Below are positions 47,288-56,423 of a stretch of DNA of 64,000 nucleotides, piece after piece. The notes beneath the pieces were generated by a model. That model was given only the letters and a program-made list of their open reading frames with translations, ran no database searches and was not told the origin of the DNA. The stretch comes from Sandaracinaceae bacterium (GTDB taxonomy: Bacteria > Myxococcota_A > Polyangia > Polyangiales > Houyiibacteriaceae), in NCBI GenBank assembly GCA_020633055.1, contig JACKEJ010000014.1, forward strand, positions 1 through 64,000, read 5' to 3'. Every line of letters starts with the position of its first letter. Positions within the stretch are counted from its first letter, which is position 1. The position numbers and the translations under genes are program-made.

Positions 47288-47316
47288 GTCATACGCAAGG
47301 CTGCGCCCGCGTGCAA
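47288..47316 (-). promoter_or_regulatory. Promoter of rnpB
   Basis: On the minus strand TTGCAC (47316-47311) and TATGAC (47293-47288) are separated by 17 bases. Transcription would start near 47281, about 20 bases before the predicted RNA 5' end, so the first bases may be trimmed or the RNA may start slightly upstream of 47260. Confidence 0.55.
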
Positions 47317-47424
47317 GCGGTACCACGGCGCGCGCGCCGGGCTGGTCCCAGCGGCGCGCGCTGCACGAGCGCGCAGCGCACCCGGAAAAGTGGACCATGG
47401 GGACGCGGCAGATAGTCTCCGCCC

Positions 47425-48705
47425 ATGCGTCTGCTCCGCTCTCTGTCGCTCTTGCTGCTGCTCGCAAGCCCCGCTGGGGCGACCGTCGGATGCGGTGACG
47501 CCGACGCGCGGGAAGAGGTCGCGGCACCCACCGCGGGTGCACGAACCGTGACACCGGCCACGCCCGAGCGGGCGGCGACCACCGAGTCCGATCCAACCGA
47601 AGCGACCCACAGCGCTCCCGAGCGCGAGCCCGCGAGCAACACCGCGGAGCGCCCCCGCTTCGACCCACCCGTGGCGGGCGAGCGCGTGAGCGTCCCCGCG
47701 GGAACGCTGCTGGTGGGCAGCCGGCCGGGTCTCCAGCACCGCAGCCCTCTGCGCGAGGCGGACCTGGTCCCGGTGGAGATCCCGGCGTTCACGATCGACC
47801 GCCTGCCCTACCCCAACGACCCCGCTCAGCCCGCGCGGACACAAGTGTCGCGCCCGCAGGCCCAAGCACTCTGCGAAGAGCGTGGGCAGCGCCTGTGCGA
47901 CGAGCTCGAGTGGGAGCGCGCCTGCAAGGGGGACCGGGCGGACGACTTCGTGACCGGTGCCACGCTTCAGCCGAACACATGCGGTGACGCCTACGTGGGC
48001 TGCACGTCCCCCGTGGGGGTCTCGGCCCTTGGCGTGGGCGTCAGCGAGTGGACCGCGACGACGGCCCCGCGGGCACTGCGGGCCGACGCCGCCACGTGGA
48101 TGGTGAGGGGGGCGTCGAGCGAGGCCGACGACGCACAGCACCGCTGCGGCGCGCGCCACGTGGTCGACCCGAGCGCGCCCAGCCTGCGAATTGGCTTCCG
48201 CTGCTGCGGGGGTGAGGCCCCCGACCTGCGCTACCCGAGCCATGACCCCCATGCCCTCCACGAGTTGGTCGAGGCCGACAGCGACACCCTGGCCGGGTAC
48301 TTGCGTCAGATGCCGGAGGTCGCGCGCTTCGCCGAAGGCTTCGTAGGGACGGGCGCGAGCGCCGCCGGTGAGGTGCTCGAGCGGGGCCACAAGACCGAGG
48401 AAGACCTGGCCGGCTGGCGTCCCATCACGGGCCTCCTACGCTGGAGCCCGACGGAGGGCGAGCACGTGTGGGTGTTCTCCGGCGCAGGCGCCGGCGCGTC
48501 GCTGATCGTCGTCGCGCACCCCATGCCTGATGGAACGCTGGTGCACGGCGCCAGCTTCGTGTTCGAGGGGGAGACCCCGCCCGTCATCGTGGCCTACAGC
48601 CCGGGGACACCGAACGCGCTCAAGTGGAGCACGTGCTGGGACTGCGCCGGCGAGGGCGGCGTCATCATGATGCGCGACGGGCGCGTCACCATCGCCCAGC
48701 GCTAG
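47425..48705 (+). CDS. FGE-sulfatase-domain lipoprotein
   Basis: A 426-residue protein with a lipoprotein-like signal, SPAGATVGCGDAD. Residues about 85-275 resemble the formylglycine-generating-enzyme/sulfatase-modifying domain: VPAGTLLVGSRPG, then PAFTIDRLPYPNDPAQPART and CEERGQRLCDELEWERACKG, ending RIGFRCCG. This family also includes many non-enzymatic proteins, and no sulfatase is nearby, so enzyme activity is uncertain. The C-terminal 150 residues are a separate unit (ALHELVEADSDTLAGYLRQM, WVFSGAGAGASLIVVAHP) of unknown role. Confidence 0.78.
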   Translation: MRLLRSLSLLLLLASPAGATVGCGDADAREEVAAPTAGARTVTPATPERAATTESDPTEATHSAPEREPASNTAERPRFDPPVAGERVSVPAGTLLVGSRPGLQHRSPLREADLVPVEIPAFTIDRLPYPNDPAQPARTQVSRPQAQALCEERGQRLCDELEWERACKGDRADDFVTGATLQPNTCGDAYVGCTSPVGVSALGVGVSEWTATTAPRALRADAATWMVRGASSEADDAQHRCGARHVVDPSAPSLRIGFRCCGGEAPDLRYPSHDPHALHELVEADSDTLAGYLRQMPEVARFAEGFVGTGASAAGEVLERGHKTEEDLAGWRPITGLLRWSPTEGEHVWVFSGAGAGASLIVVAHPMPDGTLVHGASFVFEGETPPVIVAYSPGTPNALKWSTCWDCAGEGGVIMMRDGRVTIAQR

Positions 48706-48734
48706 CAGCAACTGTAGTCGAACGCCGCGACCGC

Positions 48735-50432
48735 TCAGACCGCTTCGCGCCACGCGCGCGAGCGAGCGACGTCCGCGCGGTAGCCGGCCAGCTCGGCCTC
48801 CGTCCGCGCCTCGTCCCAGCCGAGGCGAGCGGCCATGTGCGCCGCCACCGCCTCGGCGCAGCCGAGCCCCTGGTCGAGGTCCTTGTAGAACAGCTGCGTG
48901 CGCCGGGTGAGCACGTCGCTCAGTGAGTGCGCCAGCTCCTCGTCGATGGCCCAATCCACCTGGGCCAGCAGCTCGTGCCGGCCCGCCACCAGGGGCTGGG
49001 CCTGGGCGGCGTCGGCGGCGCAGCGCTTCGCCAGCTCCAGCGCGCGCATGCCGTACGTGTCCGCCAGGAAGCGCGCGGTGTCCGCGCCGAGCGTGCCGCG
49101 CGCGGCTTGGACCACCAGCGCGGTCACCTTCGCGTGGTCGTCGTCGGCTGGCCAACCCACGCCGCCGGGCAGCGGGTGCTTGTCGGTCTCGCTCGCGGTG
49201 AGCTTGCCCGGCAGCTTGCCCATCAGACGCAGGAGGTCCACGGCGGTATCGACCAGCTCGCCAGCCATCTTGCGGTAGGTGGTGAGCTTGCCGCCGGCGA
49301 TGGTGATCAGTCCGTCCTGCCCCACGAGGATCTGGTGCTCGCGGCTGACCTTGGACTCGCTGACCTCTCCTCCGCCCTCGGCGTCCCCGTCGCCGTCGGC
49401 CGACGGTGGGGCGATCAACGGGCGCAGCCCGGCCCACGTGGCGATGACGTCGTCGCGCTCGATGGTGTGGTCCGGGAAGTACGAGTTGCTGGCCTCGATC
49501 AGGTAGTCGACGTCCTCGAGCGTCGCGGCGACCTCGGCTTCGTCACCCTGGTAGTCGGTGTCGGTCGTGCCGACGTACGTGCGGTCGCCCCACGGCAGGG
49601 CGAAGAGCACGCGCTCGTCGGTCGGGTGGAAGCACACCACCGCGTGGTGGATGGGCAGCTTGTCGTACTCGACGACGATGTGGACACCCTTGGTCGGTCG
49701 CAGCAGGTGCCCCTTGCGGGTGCCGCTCATGGCCATGGTCTTGTCCGTCCAGGGCCCCGTGGCGTTGACCACCACGCTCGCCCGCACCTCCTTGAGCTGC
49801 CCTGTGGTCTGGCACTTCACGACGGCGCCCTGAATGCGCCCGTTCTCGTCCTTGAGGAACGACTCGACCCGCGCGTACGTGGCCACCACCGCGCCGTGGG
49901 CGACGGCGTCGAGCGCCGTCTCCACCGTGAGCCGGGCGTCGTCCGTGGAGCAGTCGTAGTACAGCGGCGCGCCCTTCAGCCCGTCCTGCTTCACGGCGGG
50001 CTCGATCTCGGCGACCTCCTTGGGCTTCAGCTTGCGGTGGATCTTGGGCGAGCGGAACAGGGACAGGCCGTCGTAGAGCCACATGCCCGCGTTGATGACG
50101 AAGAGGCTCTGCCGCGCGCCCTTGAACACGGGGAACAGGAAGCCGAGGGGGTTCACCAGGTGTGGCGCCAGATCCATCAGCACGCGCCGCTCGCTGACCG
50201 ACTCGAACACCAGGCTGAACTCGTAGCTCTCGAGGTAGCGCAGCCCGCCGTGCACCAGCTTGCTGGAGCGTGAGCTCGTGCCGAACGCGAGGTCACGTTG
50301 CTCCACGACCGCGACCTTGAGGCCGCGCCGCGCGGCGTCCCGCGCGATGCCTGCCCCGGTGATGCCGCCGCCGATGACGAGCACGTCCATCGGCTCGTCC
50401 AGTCGTCCCCACATGTCTTCGCGCTTCGCCAT
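48735..50432 (-). CDS. glpD: Aerobic glycerol-3-phosphate dehydrogenase
   Basis: A 565-residue FAD enzyme that oxidises glycerol 3-phosphate to dihydroxyacetone phosphate and passes electrons to quinone. The FAD-binding Rossmann motif VLVIGGGITGAGIARDAARR is followed by AFGTSSRSSKLVHGGLRYLE, a GlpD hallmark. WGDRTYVGTTDTDYQGDEAE and GGKLTTYRKMAGELVD are also present, then the C-terminal helical domain (about 410-545). The start is ATG 50432; the longer frame to 50480 is improbable. It lies downstream of lnt on the same strand; glycerol transport genes are not adjacent. Confidence 0.95.
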   Translation of the reverse strand: MAKREDMWGRLDEPMDVLVIGGGITGAGIARDAARRGLKVAVVEQRDLAFGTSSRSSKLVHGGLRYLESYEFSLVFESVSERRVLMDLAPHLVNPLGFLFPVFKGARQSLFVINAGMWLYDGLSLFRSPKIHRKLKPKEVAEIEPAVKQDGLKGAPLYYDCSTDDARLTVETALDAVAHGAVVATYARVESFLKDENGRIQGAVVKCQTTGQLKEVRASVVVNATGPWTDKTMAMSGTRKGHLLRPTKGVHIVVEYDKLPIHHAVVCFHPTDERVLFALPWGDRTYVGTTDTDYQGDEAEVAATLEDVDYLIEASNSYFPDHTIERDDVIATWAGLRPLIAPPSADGDGDAEGGGEVSESKVSREHQILVGQDGLITIAGGKLTTYRKMAGELVDTAVDLLRLMGKLPGKLTASETDKHPLPGGVGWPADDDHAKVTALVVQAARGTLGADTARFLADTYGMRALELAKRCAADAAQAQPLVAGRHELLAQVDWAIDEELAHSLSDVLTRRTQLFYKDLDQGLGCAEAVAAHMAARLGWDEARTEAELAGYRADVARSRAWREAV

Positions 50433-50501
50433 GATGCCAGTGTTCCGTTTCCCGGCGCCCGGGCGCCGCGCGTCGCTCATAGGGCCGCTCGCCGCCCAGC
50501 T

Positions 50502-52181
50502 TCAAGCCGTGTCGTGACTTTGCCGCGCCAAGCGACGGCGCGCCAGACCCACGCGCTCCGCCACGCACGCCACCAGCAGCACGAGTGCGAGCGGGGGGAC
50601 CCAGTCGCCGAGCCGCACCGAGAGCGTCTCGTGCGCGAGGAGCCGAGCCCGCACCACCGTCGCCTGCGCCTGATGACGCGTCAGGACCACCCGCTCCTCG
50701 CCCGTCGCTGCGATGTGGCCGCTGCGGCCGGTGTTCACGACCCGCACCAAGTCGCGGCGGGTCTCGATGGCCCGGAAGCGGGCGACGATGCGGTGCAGCT
50801 CGGGCTGCACGGAAGCCCCGAACCACGCGTCGTTGGAGAAGTTGAGCAGCACCCGCGCCCCGGCGAGCGTCGCCTCCCGCGCGCGGCCCGGGCGCACGTC
50901 CTCGTGGCAGTTGAGCAGCCCGACGCGCGCCCCGGCGACGTCGACGACGGGCTCTCCTGTGCCCACCTGCTCGCTCCCGCAGGGGAAGCGTGCCTGCAGA
51001 CCCTCCGACCACGCCCACAACGGGATCCACTCGGCGAACGGAAACAGCTCGCGCTTGTCGACGTGGGCCATGGGTGCACCCGCGCCGTCCACGACCACCA
51101 ACGAGTTCCAGCGTGTGCAGGGTCCCGTGCCGGTCATCGCGCCCAGCACCCTCGGGGCGCGGCCACGGGCGCCCACCCTGGCCGCCTCCGCTGACTCCCC
51201 CGAGCCGAGGCCTCCGATCGCCCGCGTGTCGTCCTGACCACCAGGTCGCACGTCGGACGGGGGGCGCTGCGCGTCGACGCCCTGGCCCCTCCAAGCGGCG
51301 AGCCCCGCGAGCGCGCTCGGGTGGCGTTGCTCCAGCGCGTCGCGCGACACGCGCAGCGGATAGGCGGCTTCGGGCCACAGCGTCAGCTCGGCCCCCTGGG
51401 CGTCGGCCTCGGCGCTGAGTCGCTCGAGGATCGCGAGACGCGCTGCGGGGGACAGCCCTGCACGCACTTCGGCGACCGTGATGTTTGGCTGCACCAAGCC
51501 GACTGGGAGCTGGGGGGCGGTCGAGCGACCTGCGCTCACCGCCGAGAGGCGCAGGTGCCCGAACGTGGCCATCCCGACCACCCACATCGCGGTGAGCGCC
51601 CCCAGCCGACGTGAGCGAGACTGCAGCGCCACGAGCCCACAGCAACCCACCATCGCGGTGAGCAGGTCCACCAGGGGCAGCCCGCCGAGCTCGGCGACCT
51701 GCGCCCAGCCGAGCCATGGCAGCGTGAAGTGCCCGAGGTGCCACGGGAACAACATGGGCACCACCCCGAAGCTCCCGGCGAGCGCGAGGGGCAGCGTGAG
51801 GTGCAGCCGTGAGGAGTGTGGGGTATCGGCCAGGCGCGCGAGGCCCAGGGCGAGGGCCAGGGGCAGCGCCTGCAGCACGACCAGCAGCAGGAACGTGGGC
51901 CACGCGAGGGCGGGCCCGAACCCCGCGAAGCGCGCCAGCACGTCCAGCGCGAAGCGCAGCGCCCAGAGGCCGAACCCGATTCCCGCGCAGAGACCCGTCA
52001 GGGCGGCGCGCGTGGGGCGTTGCTCGCGAATGAGCGTAAGGAGCAGCGGCGAGAAGAAGAACGCCGGCAACGCGGCGAGCGCGTGCTGCGGCAGCGGGGG
52101 ACCCGAGAGCGCCAGCATCCCGCCGACCCCGCCCGCGAGGAGCAGCGTACGCGGCAAGGCGCGAGGAGACGTCACGGGCAC
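50502..52181 (-). CDS. lnt: Apolipoprotein N-acyltransferase
   Basis: A 559-residue membrane enzyme that adds the third acyl chain to lipoproteins. GTG 52181 is the start. The first 210 residues hold about six membrane helices. The nitrilase-fold periplasmic domain has the catalytic Glu in LWPEAAYPLR, Lys in HVDKRELFPFAEWIPLW and Cys in VGLLNCHEDVRPG. A C-terminal membrane helix follows. An insertion of about 50 residues (Gly/Arg/Ala-rich, around 315-350) lies between the Glu and Lys motifs. The many lipoproteins in this window fit the need for it. Confidence 0.93.
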   Translation of the reverse strand: MPVTSPRALPRTLLLAGGVGGMLALSGPPLPQHALAALPAFFFSPLLLTLIREQRPTRAALTGLCAGIGFGLWALRFALDVLARFAGFGPALAWPTFLLLVVLQALPLALALGLARLADTPHSSRLHLTLPLALAGSFGVVPMLFPWHLGHFTLPWLGWAQVAELGGLPLVDLLTAMVGCCGLVALQSRSRRLGALTAMWVVGMATFGHLRLSAVSAGRSTAPQLPVGLVQPNITVAEVRAGLSPAARLAILERLSAEADAQGAELTLWPEAAYPLRVSRDALEQRHPSALAGLAAWRGQGVDAQRPPSDVRPGGQDDTRAIGGLGSGESAEAARVGARGRAPRVLGAMTGTGPCTRWNSLVVVDGAGAPMAHVDKRELFPFAEWIPLWAWSEGLQARFPCGSEQVGTGEPVVDVAGARVGLLNCHEDVRPGRAREATLAGARVLLNFSNDAWFGASVQPELHRIVARFRAIETRRDLVRVVNTGRSGHIAATGEERVVLTRHQAQATVVRARLLAHETLSVRLGDWVPPLALVLLVACVAERVGLARRRLARQSHDTA

Positions 52182-52194
52182 CCCGCGTGACGGC

Positions 52195-52818
52195 TCAGAA
52201 GACGTAGTCCTTGAGCCGCTCGATGTCCTTGACCGCCTCGAGCTTGGCGAGCCCGGTGGTCTCCACCTGGCGCACGCGCTCGCGCGTCAGGTTCATGATC
52301 TCACCGACCTCCTCGAGCGTGATGCCGCCGCGGTCCGCGATGTCCAGCGAGCACGTCTCGGTCATCTCCCACACGTCCACGTCCGGGAAGTTGAGCTTGA
52401 TGCTGCCACGCACGGGGTGGACGTCGATGTACAGGTGGTACTTGCACGACACGAAGGGGCACGGGCGCTCCATGTCGACGCACTCGGTGCGCGTCTTGGG
52501 CCGCCAGTAGTCCTCTTCGGGGTAGAGCATGCGGCCGCGGTTGAGCTCCGCCTTGCTGAGCCGCCGGATGCTGATGGTGCGCGCTCGCGTCCGGTTGCGA
52601 CGACGCCGACGACCCGGACGGTCGCCGTCCTCACCGTCGATGTCGCCGTCGAGGTCGTCGCCCGCGTCCTCGTCGAGGCCCGTGTCGCCCAGACCTGGCG
52701 CCACGGCGCCGCCCACGGCCAGGTGACGCACCGCGCCCGAAAGAGACGGCTTGTCGCCCTCCGCCTCACCCGCGAGGGCCAGGAGGCCCTCCACTTGCTT
52801 GATCGCTGCTTCACTCAT
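52195..52818 (-). CDS. DNA-binding protein with sigma-region-4-like C-terminus
   Basis: A 207-residue protein. The N-terminal half is acidic and disordered-looking with an Arg-rich patch (PGRRRRRNRTRARTISIRRL). A cysteine cluster, TECVDMERPCPFVSCKYHLY, could bind zinc. The C-terminal 50 residues read GGITLEEVGEIMNLTRERVR then QVETTGLAKLEAVKDI, the helix-turn-helix pattern of sigma region 4. No region-2 core is present, so it is not a full sigma factor. I have seen this family in myxobacteria but cannot name a target. It begins 42 bp after the MerR gene stop. Confidence 0.75.
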   Translation of the reverse strand: MSEAAIKQVEGLLALAGEAEGDKPSLSGAVRHLAVGGAVAPGLGDTGLDEDAGDDLDGDIDGEDGDRPGRRRRRNRTRARTISIRRLSKAELNRGRMLYPEEDYWRPKTRTECVDMERPCPFVSCKYHLYIDVHPVRGSIKLNFPDVDVWEMTETCSLDIADRGGITLEEVGEIMNLTRERVRQVETTGLAKLEAVKDIERLKDYVF

Positions 52819-52860
52819 CGTCGTTGCTCCTTCGAACCCGCCGCATCGCCCCGCGGTGGG

Positions 52861-53433
52861 TCAAACTGCTGCTCTCGCCATGCGCGCCCGCATCGTCAGG
52901 CGCGCCTCGATGGCCTCGATCTCGGACACCCACTCCGTCCCCAACCGGCTGGCGCGGGTCAGCGCCTCCCGTGAGCTCGTGTGGTCCTCGCCGGCGGCCA
53001 CGCGCTCCTCGAGGGCGCGCTCGATGGCCTCGTAGACGCGGTTCATCTGGCGGGTCAGCGCCTCGATGTCGCCGCGCACGAAGAGGAACTCCTTCTGGAT
53101 CTCCTCGATGGTGTAGCCCTGGCGCATCAAGCGCCGGATGTGGTCGATCTGGCGCACGGCCGTGGCCGGGTAGAGCCCCTGGCTACCGCGCGCCTTGCCC
53201 TCACGACCGACCCGCACGCTGCGCGGGAGCAGCCCGAGCTGGACGTACTTGCGGAAGGTGGCCTCCGTGATGCCGCGCCCCTGCGACGCGAACACGTCCA
53301 CGATCTGCTGAACGTTCATCCCCGTCGGGTGACTCTGCTCCACGTCGTCGAGCTCCGCTTCGGAGAAGCTCGAGTCCGCGTCTGCGGAGGTCTGCCCGCG
53401 TCGGGCTCGGTCGTATCGGGTGAGAGTAGTCAT
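52861..53433 (-). CDS. MerR family transcriptional regulator
   Basis: A 190-residue regulator; ATG 53433 is preferred and the frame upstream to 53490 lies over the promoter. The MerR-type winged helix covers about residues 40-110 (MNVQQIVDVFASQGRGITEA, then YVQLGLLPRSVRVGREGK and IRRLMRQGYTIEEIQKEFLF). A helical coiled-coil effector part follows (ALTRQMNRVYEAIERALEER). No metal-binding cysteines are visible at the C-terminus, so it is not a classic metal sensor. A consensus-like promoter lies 18 bases upstream of its start codon. Confidence 0.85.
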   Translation of the reverse strand: MTTLTRYDRARRGQTSADADSSFSEAELDDVEQSHPTGMNVQQIVDVFASQGRGITEATFRKYVQLGLLPRSVRVGREGKARGSQGLYPATAVRQIDHIRRLMRQGYTIEEIQKEFLFVRGDIEALTRQMNRVYEAIERALEERVAAGEDHTSSREALTRASRLGTEWVSEIEAIEARLTMRARMARAAV

Positions 53434-53451
53434 CTCGTTGAAGGCGCTCGA

Positions 53452-53480
53452 ATGTATTCCTTTCAAGAGAATGTGGTCAA
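53452..53480 (-). promoter_or_regulatory. Promoter of the MerR gene
   Basis: Minus-strand TTGACC (53480-53475) and ATACAT (53457-53452), 17 bases apart; TACATT one base further on is an alternative. The leader would be only about 12 bases before ATG 53433. Confidence 0.5.
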
Positions 53481-53806
53481 CTATTTTCATCAGATTTCTT
53501 GACCCTAGGGGATGCGATCAGATCGAGCTGAAATTATTGACTTTTGGTCGCAGCGACCGCGGGGCGACGATGGGCTGAACGATAAAAATATCGATCTCAT
53601 GCTCTCGCTGATGATCGCGTCGTTGTTCCACCGAGGCCGATCTCTCACGTTCGACCCCGATCCCGCGCGAGACGGCCCCATGCAGCGCCCGTCGCCCCCC
53701 TGCCGTTCCCGGCGCTTGGTGTGCGACAAGGCGGACGACCTCCCACCGTCGCTCGCCTTCTGGGATTGACCCCCGGACGCGACCGGGATACTCGTCAGCG
53801 AACCCG
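53481..53806. other. Intergenic region without a supported gene
   Basis: About 330 bp between the MerR promoter and the permease gene. The first part (53481-53600) is notably AT-rich for this genome and contains a TTGACT and a run of A/T around 53581-53595, but no promoter of normal spacing. Short open frames on both strands (53512-53769 plus, 53505-53729 minus) show none of the composition of real genes. It may contain regulatory sites. Confidence 0.4.
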
Positions 53807-54679
53807 ATGGACCCCCGTGCGTGGCGACGATTCAGGCGGAACAAGGGCGCGCTCGTGGGGGCTGCGCTGGTCACCGCCATCACCCTCACGGGCCTCCTCG
53901 GTCCTTTCCTCGCCCCCCACGACCCCGCCGAACAGTTCCGTGACGCGCTGATCGACACGGACACGGGCCTTCCGCGGGGGCCCTTCGAGGTGGCTGGGCA
54001 CCCGCTCGGCGGTGATGGCCCGTTGGGTCGGGACGAGCTCAGCCGCTTGCTCCACGGCGCGTCCGTGTCGATGGCGGTGGCGTACCTCGCGACGGGCCTC
54101 GCGCTCCTGATCGGCGTCGCCGTGGGGCTCCTCTCGGGCTACTTCCAGGGGTGGCTCGACTTGGTGTCGATGCGCTTCGTGGACCTCGTCCTGTGCATGC
54201 CCTTCCTGCTGATCGCCATCGTGCTGCAGAAGGTGTGGGTCGTGGAGGGCACGCTCGCGCCGCTGATGGTGCTGTGTGTCATCCTCGGTGGCCTGTCGTG
54301 GACCACCCTGGCGCGCGTCACCCGGGCCAAGACCATGGAGGCACGCAGTCAGGAGTACGTCCAGGCGGCGCAGGCGCTCGGGATCTCGCACGCGCGCATT
54401 CTGGTGCGGCACATCCTGCCGAACATCGCAGGCCCCATCATCGCGCTCGCGACCCTCATGGTGGCACGCATGATCATCGCAGAGAGCGCGCTCAGCTTCC
54501 TCGGCCTGGGCGTACGGCCGCCCACCGCCAGCTGGGGCTCCATGCTGAGCGAGAGCGAGAGCCTGAAGATCGCCTCGCCACATCTTCTGCTGGTGCCCGC
54601 CGCGCTCATCGCCACGGCAGTGTTCGGTTTCAACCTGTTCGGGGAGGGGCTGCGCGATGCCTTCGACCCCAAGGAGTGA
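53807..54679 (+). CDS. Peptide ABC transporter permease, DppC/OppC type
   Basis: A 290-residue inner-membrane permease. The N-terminus FRRNKGALVGAALVTAITLT and LAPHDPAEQF is typical of DppC/OppC. The conserved coupling-loop region is EYVQAAQALGISHARILVRH followed by ILPN. About six membrane helices. The following binding-protein gene overlaps its end by 23 bp. The matching permease B gene comes after the binding protein, and no ATPase gene (DppD/F) is in the window. Confidence 0.92.
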   Translation: MDPRAWRRFRRNKGALVGAALVTAITLTGLLGPFLAPHDPAEQFRDALIDTDTGLPRGPFEVAGHPLGGDGPLGRDELSRLLHGASVSMAVAYLATGLALLIGVAVGLLSGYFQGWLDLVSMRFVDLVLCMPFLLIAIVLQKVWVVEGTLAPLMVLCVILGGLSWTTLARVTRAKTMEARSQEYVQAAQALGISHARILVRHILPNIAGPIIALATLMVARMIIAESALSFLGLGVRPPTASWGSMLSESESLKIASPHLLLVPAALIATAVFGFNLFGEGLRDAFDPKE

Positions 54680-56423
54680 CGGAGCGCGCGCGCGTCCACC
54701 GGGGCGCCTGATCCCCGGCGCGATCCTCGCGTTCGTCGCGCTCGGAGGCGCGGGCTTCGCTCTCTCACGCCTCCCGGACAGGCCCCAGGGGCCGCGCTAC
54801 GTCGGGGCGGGGAACACGACACCGCGCTCGGGCGGCACGTTCGTGTTCGGCGCGGGGTCGGACGTGCACTCGCTCGATCCCCACATCGCCTACGACGCCA
54901 ATTCGTACATGGGCATCCGGCTCGTGTTCGACGGGCTGCTCGACTACGACGAGCAAGGCCAGATGGTGCCCAGCCTGGCCACGGCCATGCCCGCGGTCAG
55001 CGAGGACGGGCGCACCTTCACGTTCCACCTGCGCGAGGGCGTGTACTTCCACGAGAGCCCCATCTTCGACGGTCCGCGGGAGTTGGTGGCCGAAGACGTC
55101 CGCTGGAGCCTCGAGCGGCTGCTGCACCCCGAGACGGGGTCGCCGGGGGTGAGCTTCTTCGCGCGGCTGCGAGGGTTCGAGGACTACCGCGCCGGGCGCG
55201 CGCCACACGTGGCGGGCATCGAGGTGCGCGGGCGCTACGAGGTGGCGTTCACGCTCGACCAGCCCGATCAGACGTTCCTCAATGCGCTCGCCATGGTGTT
55301 CGCGTATCCGGTGCCCCACGAGAACTACGAGCACTACATCGCGGCGGGCGACCCGGGCGCCGTCGAGCGCAACCCCGTGGGCACGGGTCCATTCGTGTTC
55401 GAGGCTTGGGAGCGAGGCGTGCAGCTCACGTTCACGCGCAACACACGCTACTGGGAGCCGAACCGCGCCAACCCGGACCGCATGGTGATGATCGAGCAGC
55501 TGGCGGGCGAGACCGCGGTCGGGCGCTTCAGCAATGGGGACCTCGACGTGCTCAGCAGCCTGCCCGCCGTACACTACCTGTTCTTCAAGCACGCGCCTGC
55601 GTGGGCCCCGTACATGGCCGAGGAGCCGGAGGCGACGATCCGTGGTCTGTGCATGAACACCGGCATGGCGCCGTTCGACAACGTCCACGTGCGGCGCGCC
55701 GTGGCGGCCGCCATCGACCGCGACGCGATGCGCGTCATGTACCAAGGCCGCGCCCTCCCGGCGGGGCAGATCCTGCCCCCGATGATCCCGGGGTACGACC
55801 CCGAGCTCCCCTCGCTGCAACACCTCGACTTGGAGCGCGCCCGTGAGGAGATGCGCCTGGCGGGGTATCCCGATGGCATCGCAGAGCCGGTCACGGCATG
55901 GATCGGCGAGGGGCAGGGATCGCTGGTGGCGGCGCAGCTGTGGGGCGCCAACCTCGAGCGCATCGGCATCCACGTCGAGTACCGTCAGGTCGCGTTCTCC
56001 GTGTACTTGGAAGAGACGGGCAAGCCTGGGCAGGCGCAGCTGTTCCCGTCCGCTTGGAACATGGATTTCCCAGACCCGAGCAACTTCCTCGAGATCCTCT
56101 TCCACAGCCAGAACATCCACCCCACCGCCAGCGAGAACCGCTCGTTCTACCGCAACCCGGAGCTGGACGCGCTGCTCGACCAGGCGCGGGGTGAACCAGA
56201 CCACGAGCGCCGGCTCGCGCTGTATCGGCAGGCCAACGAGATCGTCTCGGCCGACGCGCCCTGGGCATTCCTCAGCAACGACCTCGGCGCCGAGCTGTGG
56301 CAGCCCTACGTGATGAACTACCGACCGCACCCGGTGTGGTCCAACGACTACCGCAACGTGTGGCTCGACCTGCCGCGTGAGCGCGTCCCCGACAGCCGCT
56401 ATACGGAGGGCACCTCGCGATGA
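54657..56423 (+). CDS. Peptide ABC transporter substrate-binding protein (family 5)
   Basis: A 588-residue solute-binding protein with an N-terminal membrane segment (LIPGAILAFVALGGAGFALS), so it is probably anchored or a signal-anchor. The family-5 pattern appears: SDVHSLDPHIAYDANSYMGI, then FDGLLDYDEQGQMVPSLATA, TFHLREGVYFHESPIF and GDLDVLSSLPAVHYLFFK. It starts inside the permease C gene and overlaps permease B as ATGA, indicating one operon. It likely binds oligopeptides or similar solutes. Confidence 0.92.
   Translation: MPSTPRSDGARARPPGRLIPGAILAFVALGGAGFALSRLPDRPQGPRYVGAGNTTPRSGGTFVFGAGSDVHSLDPHIAYDANSYMGIRLVFDGLLDYDEQGQMVPSLATAMPAVSEDGRTFTFHLREGVYFHESPIFDGPRELVAEDVRWSLERLLHPETGSPGVSFFARLRGFEDYRAGRAPHVAGIEVRGRYEVAFTLDQPDQTFLNALAMVFAYPVPHENYEHYIAAGDPGAVERNPVGTGPFVFEAWERGVQLTFTRNTRYWEPNRANPDRMVMIEQLAGETAVGRFSNGDLDVLSSLPAVHYLFFKHAPAWAPYMAEEPEATIRGLCMNTGMAPFDNVHVRRAVAAAIDRDAMRVMYQGRALPAGQILPPMIPGYDPELPSLQHLDLERAREEMRLAGYPDGIAEPVTAWIGEGQGSLVAAQLWGANLERIGIHVEYRQVAFSVYLEETGKPGQAQLFPSAWNMDFPDPSNFLEILFHSQNIHPTASENRSFYRNPELDALLDQARGEPDHERRLALYRQANEIVSADAPWAFLSNDLGAELWQPYVMNYRPHPVWSNDYRNVWLDLPRERVPDSRYTEGTSR

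Noticed and set aside
47288..47424. Small ORFs between rnpB and the FGE-like gene
   Set aside because: They cover the rnpB promoter and part of the RNA and show no coding pattern.
53520..53600. Possible replication origin or plus-strand promoter in AT-rich DNA
   Set aside because: No DnaA boxes or replication genes are nearby, and the TTGACT and A/T-rich elements are about 39 bases apart, too far for a promoter.
53512..53769. Possible small gene of 85 residues
   Set aside because: No ribosome site, no protein-like composition, and the region is AT-rich like a regulatory region. A minus-strand frame over the same bases is no better.
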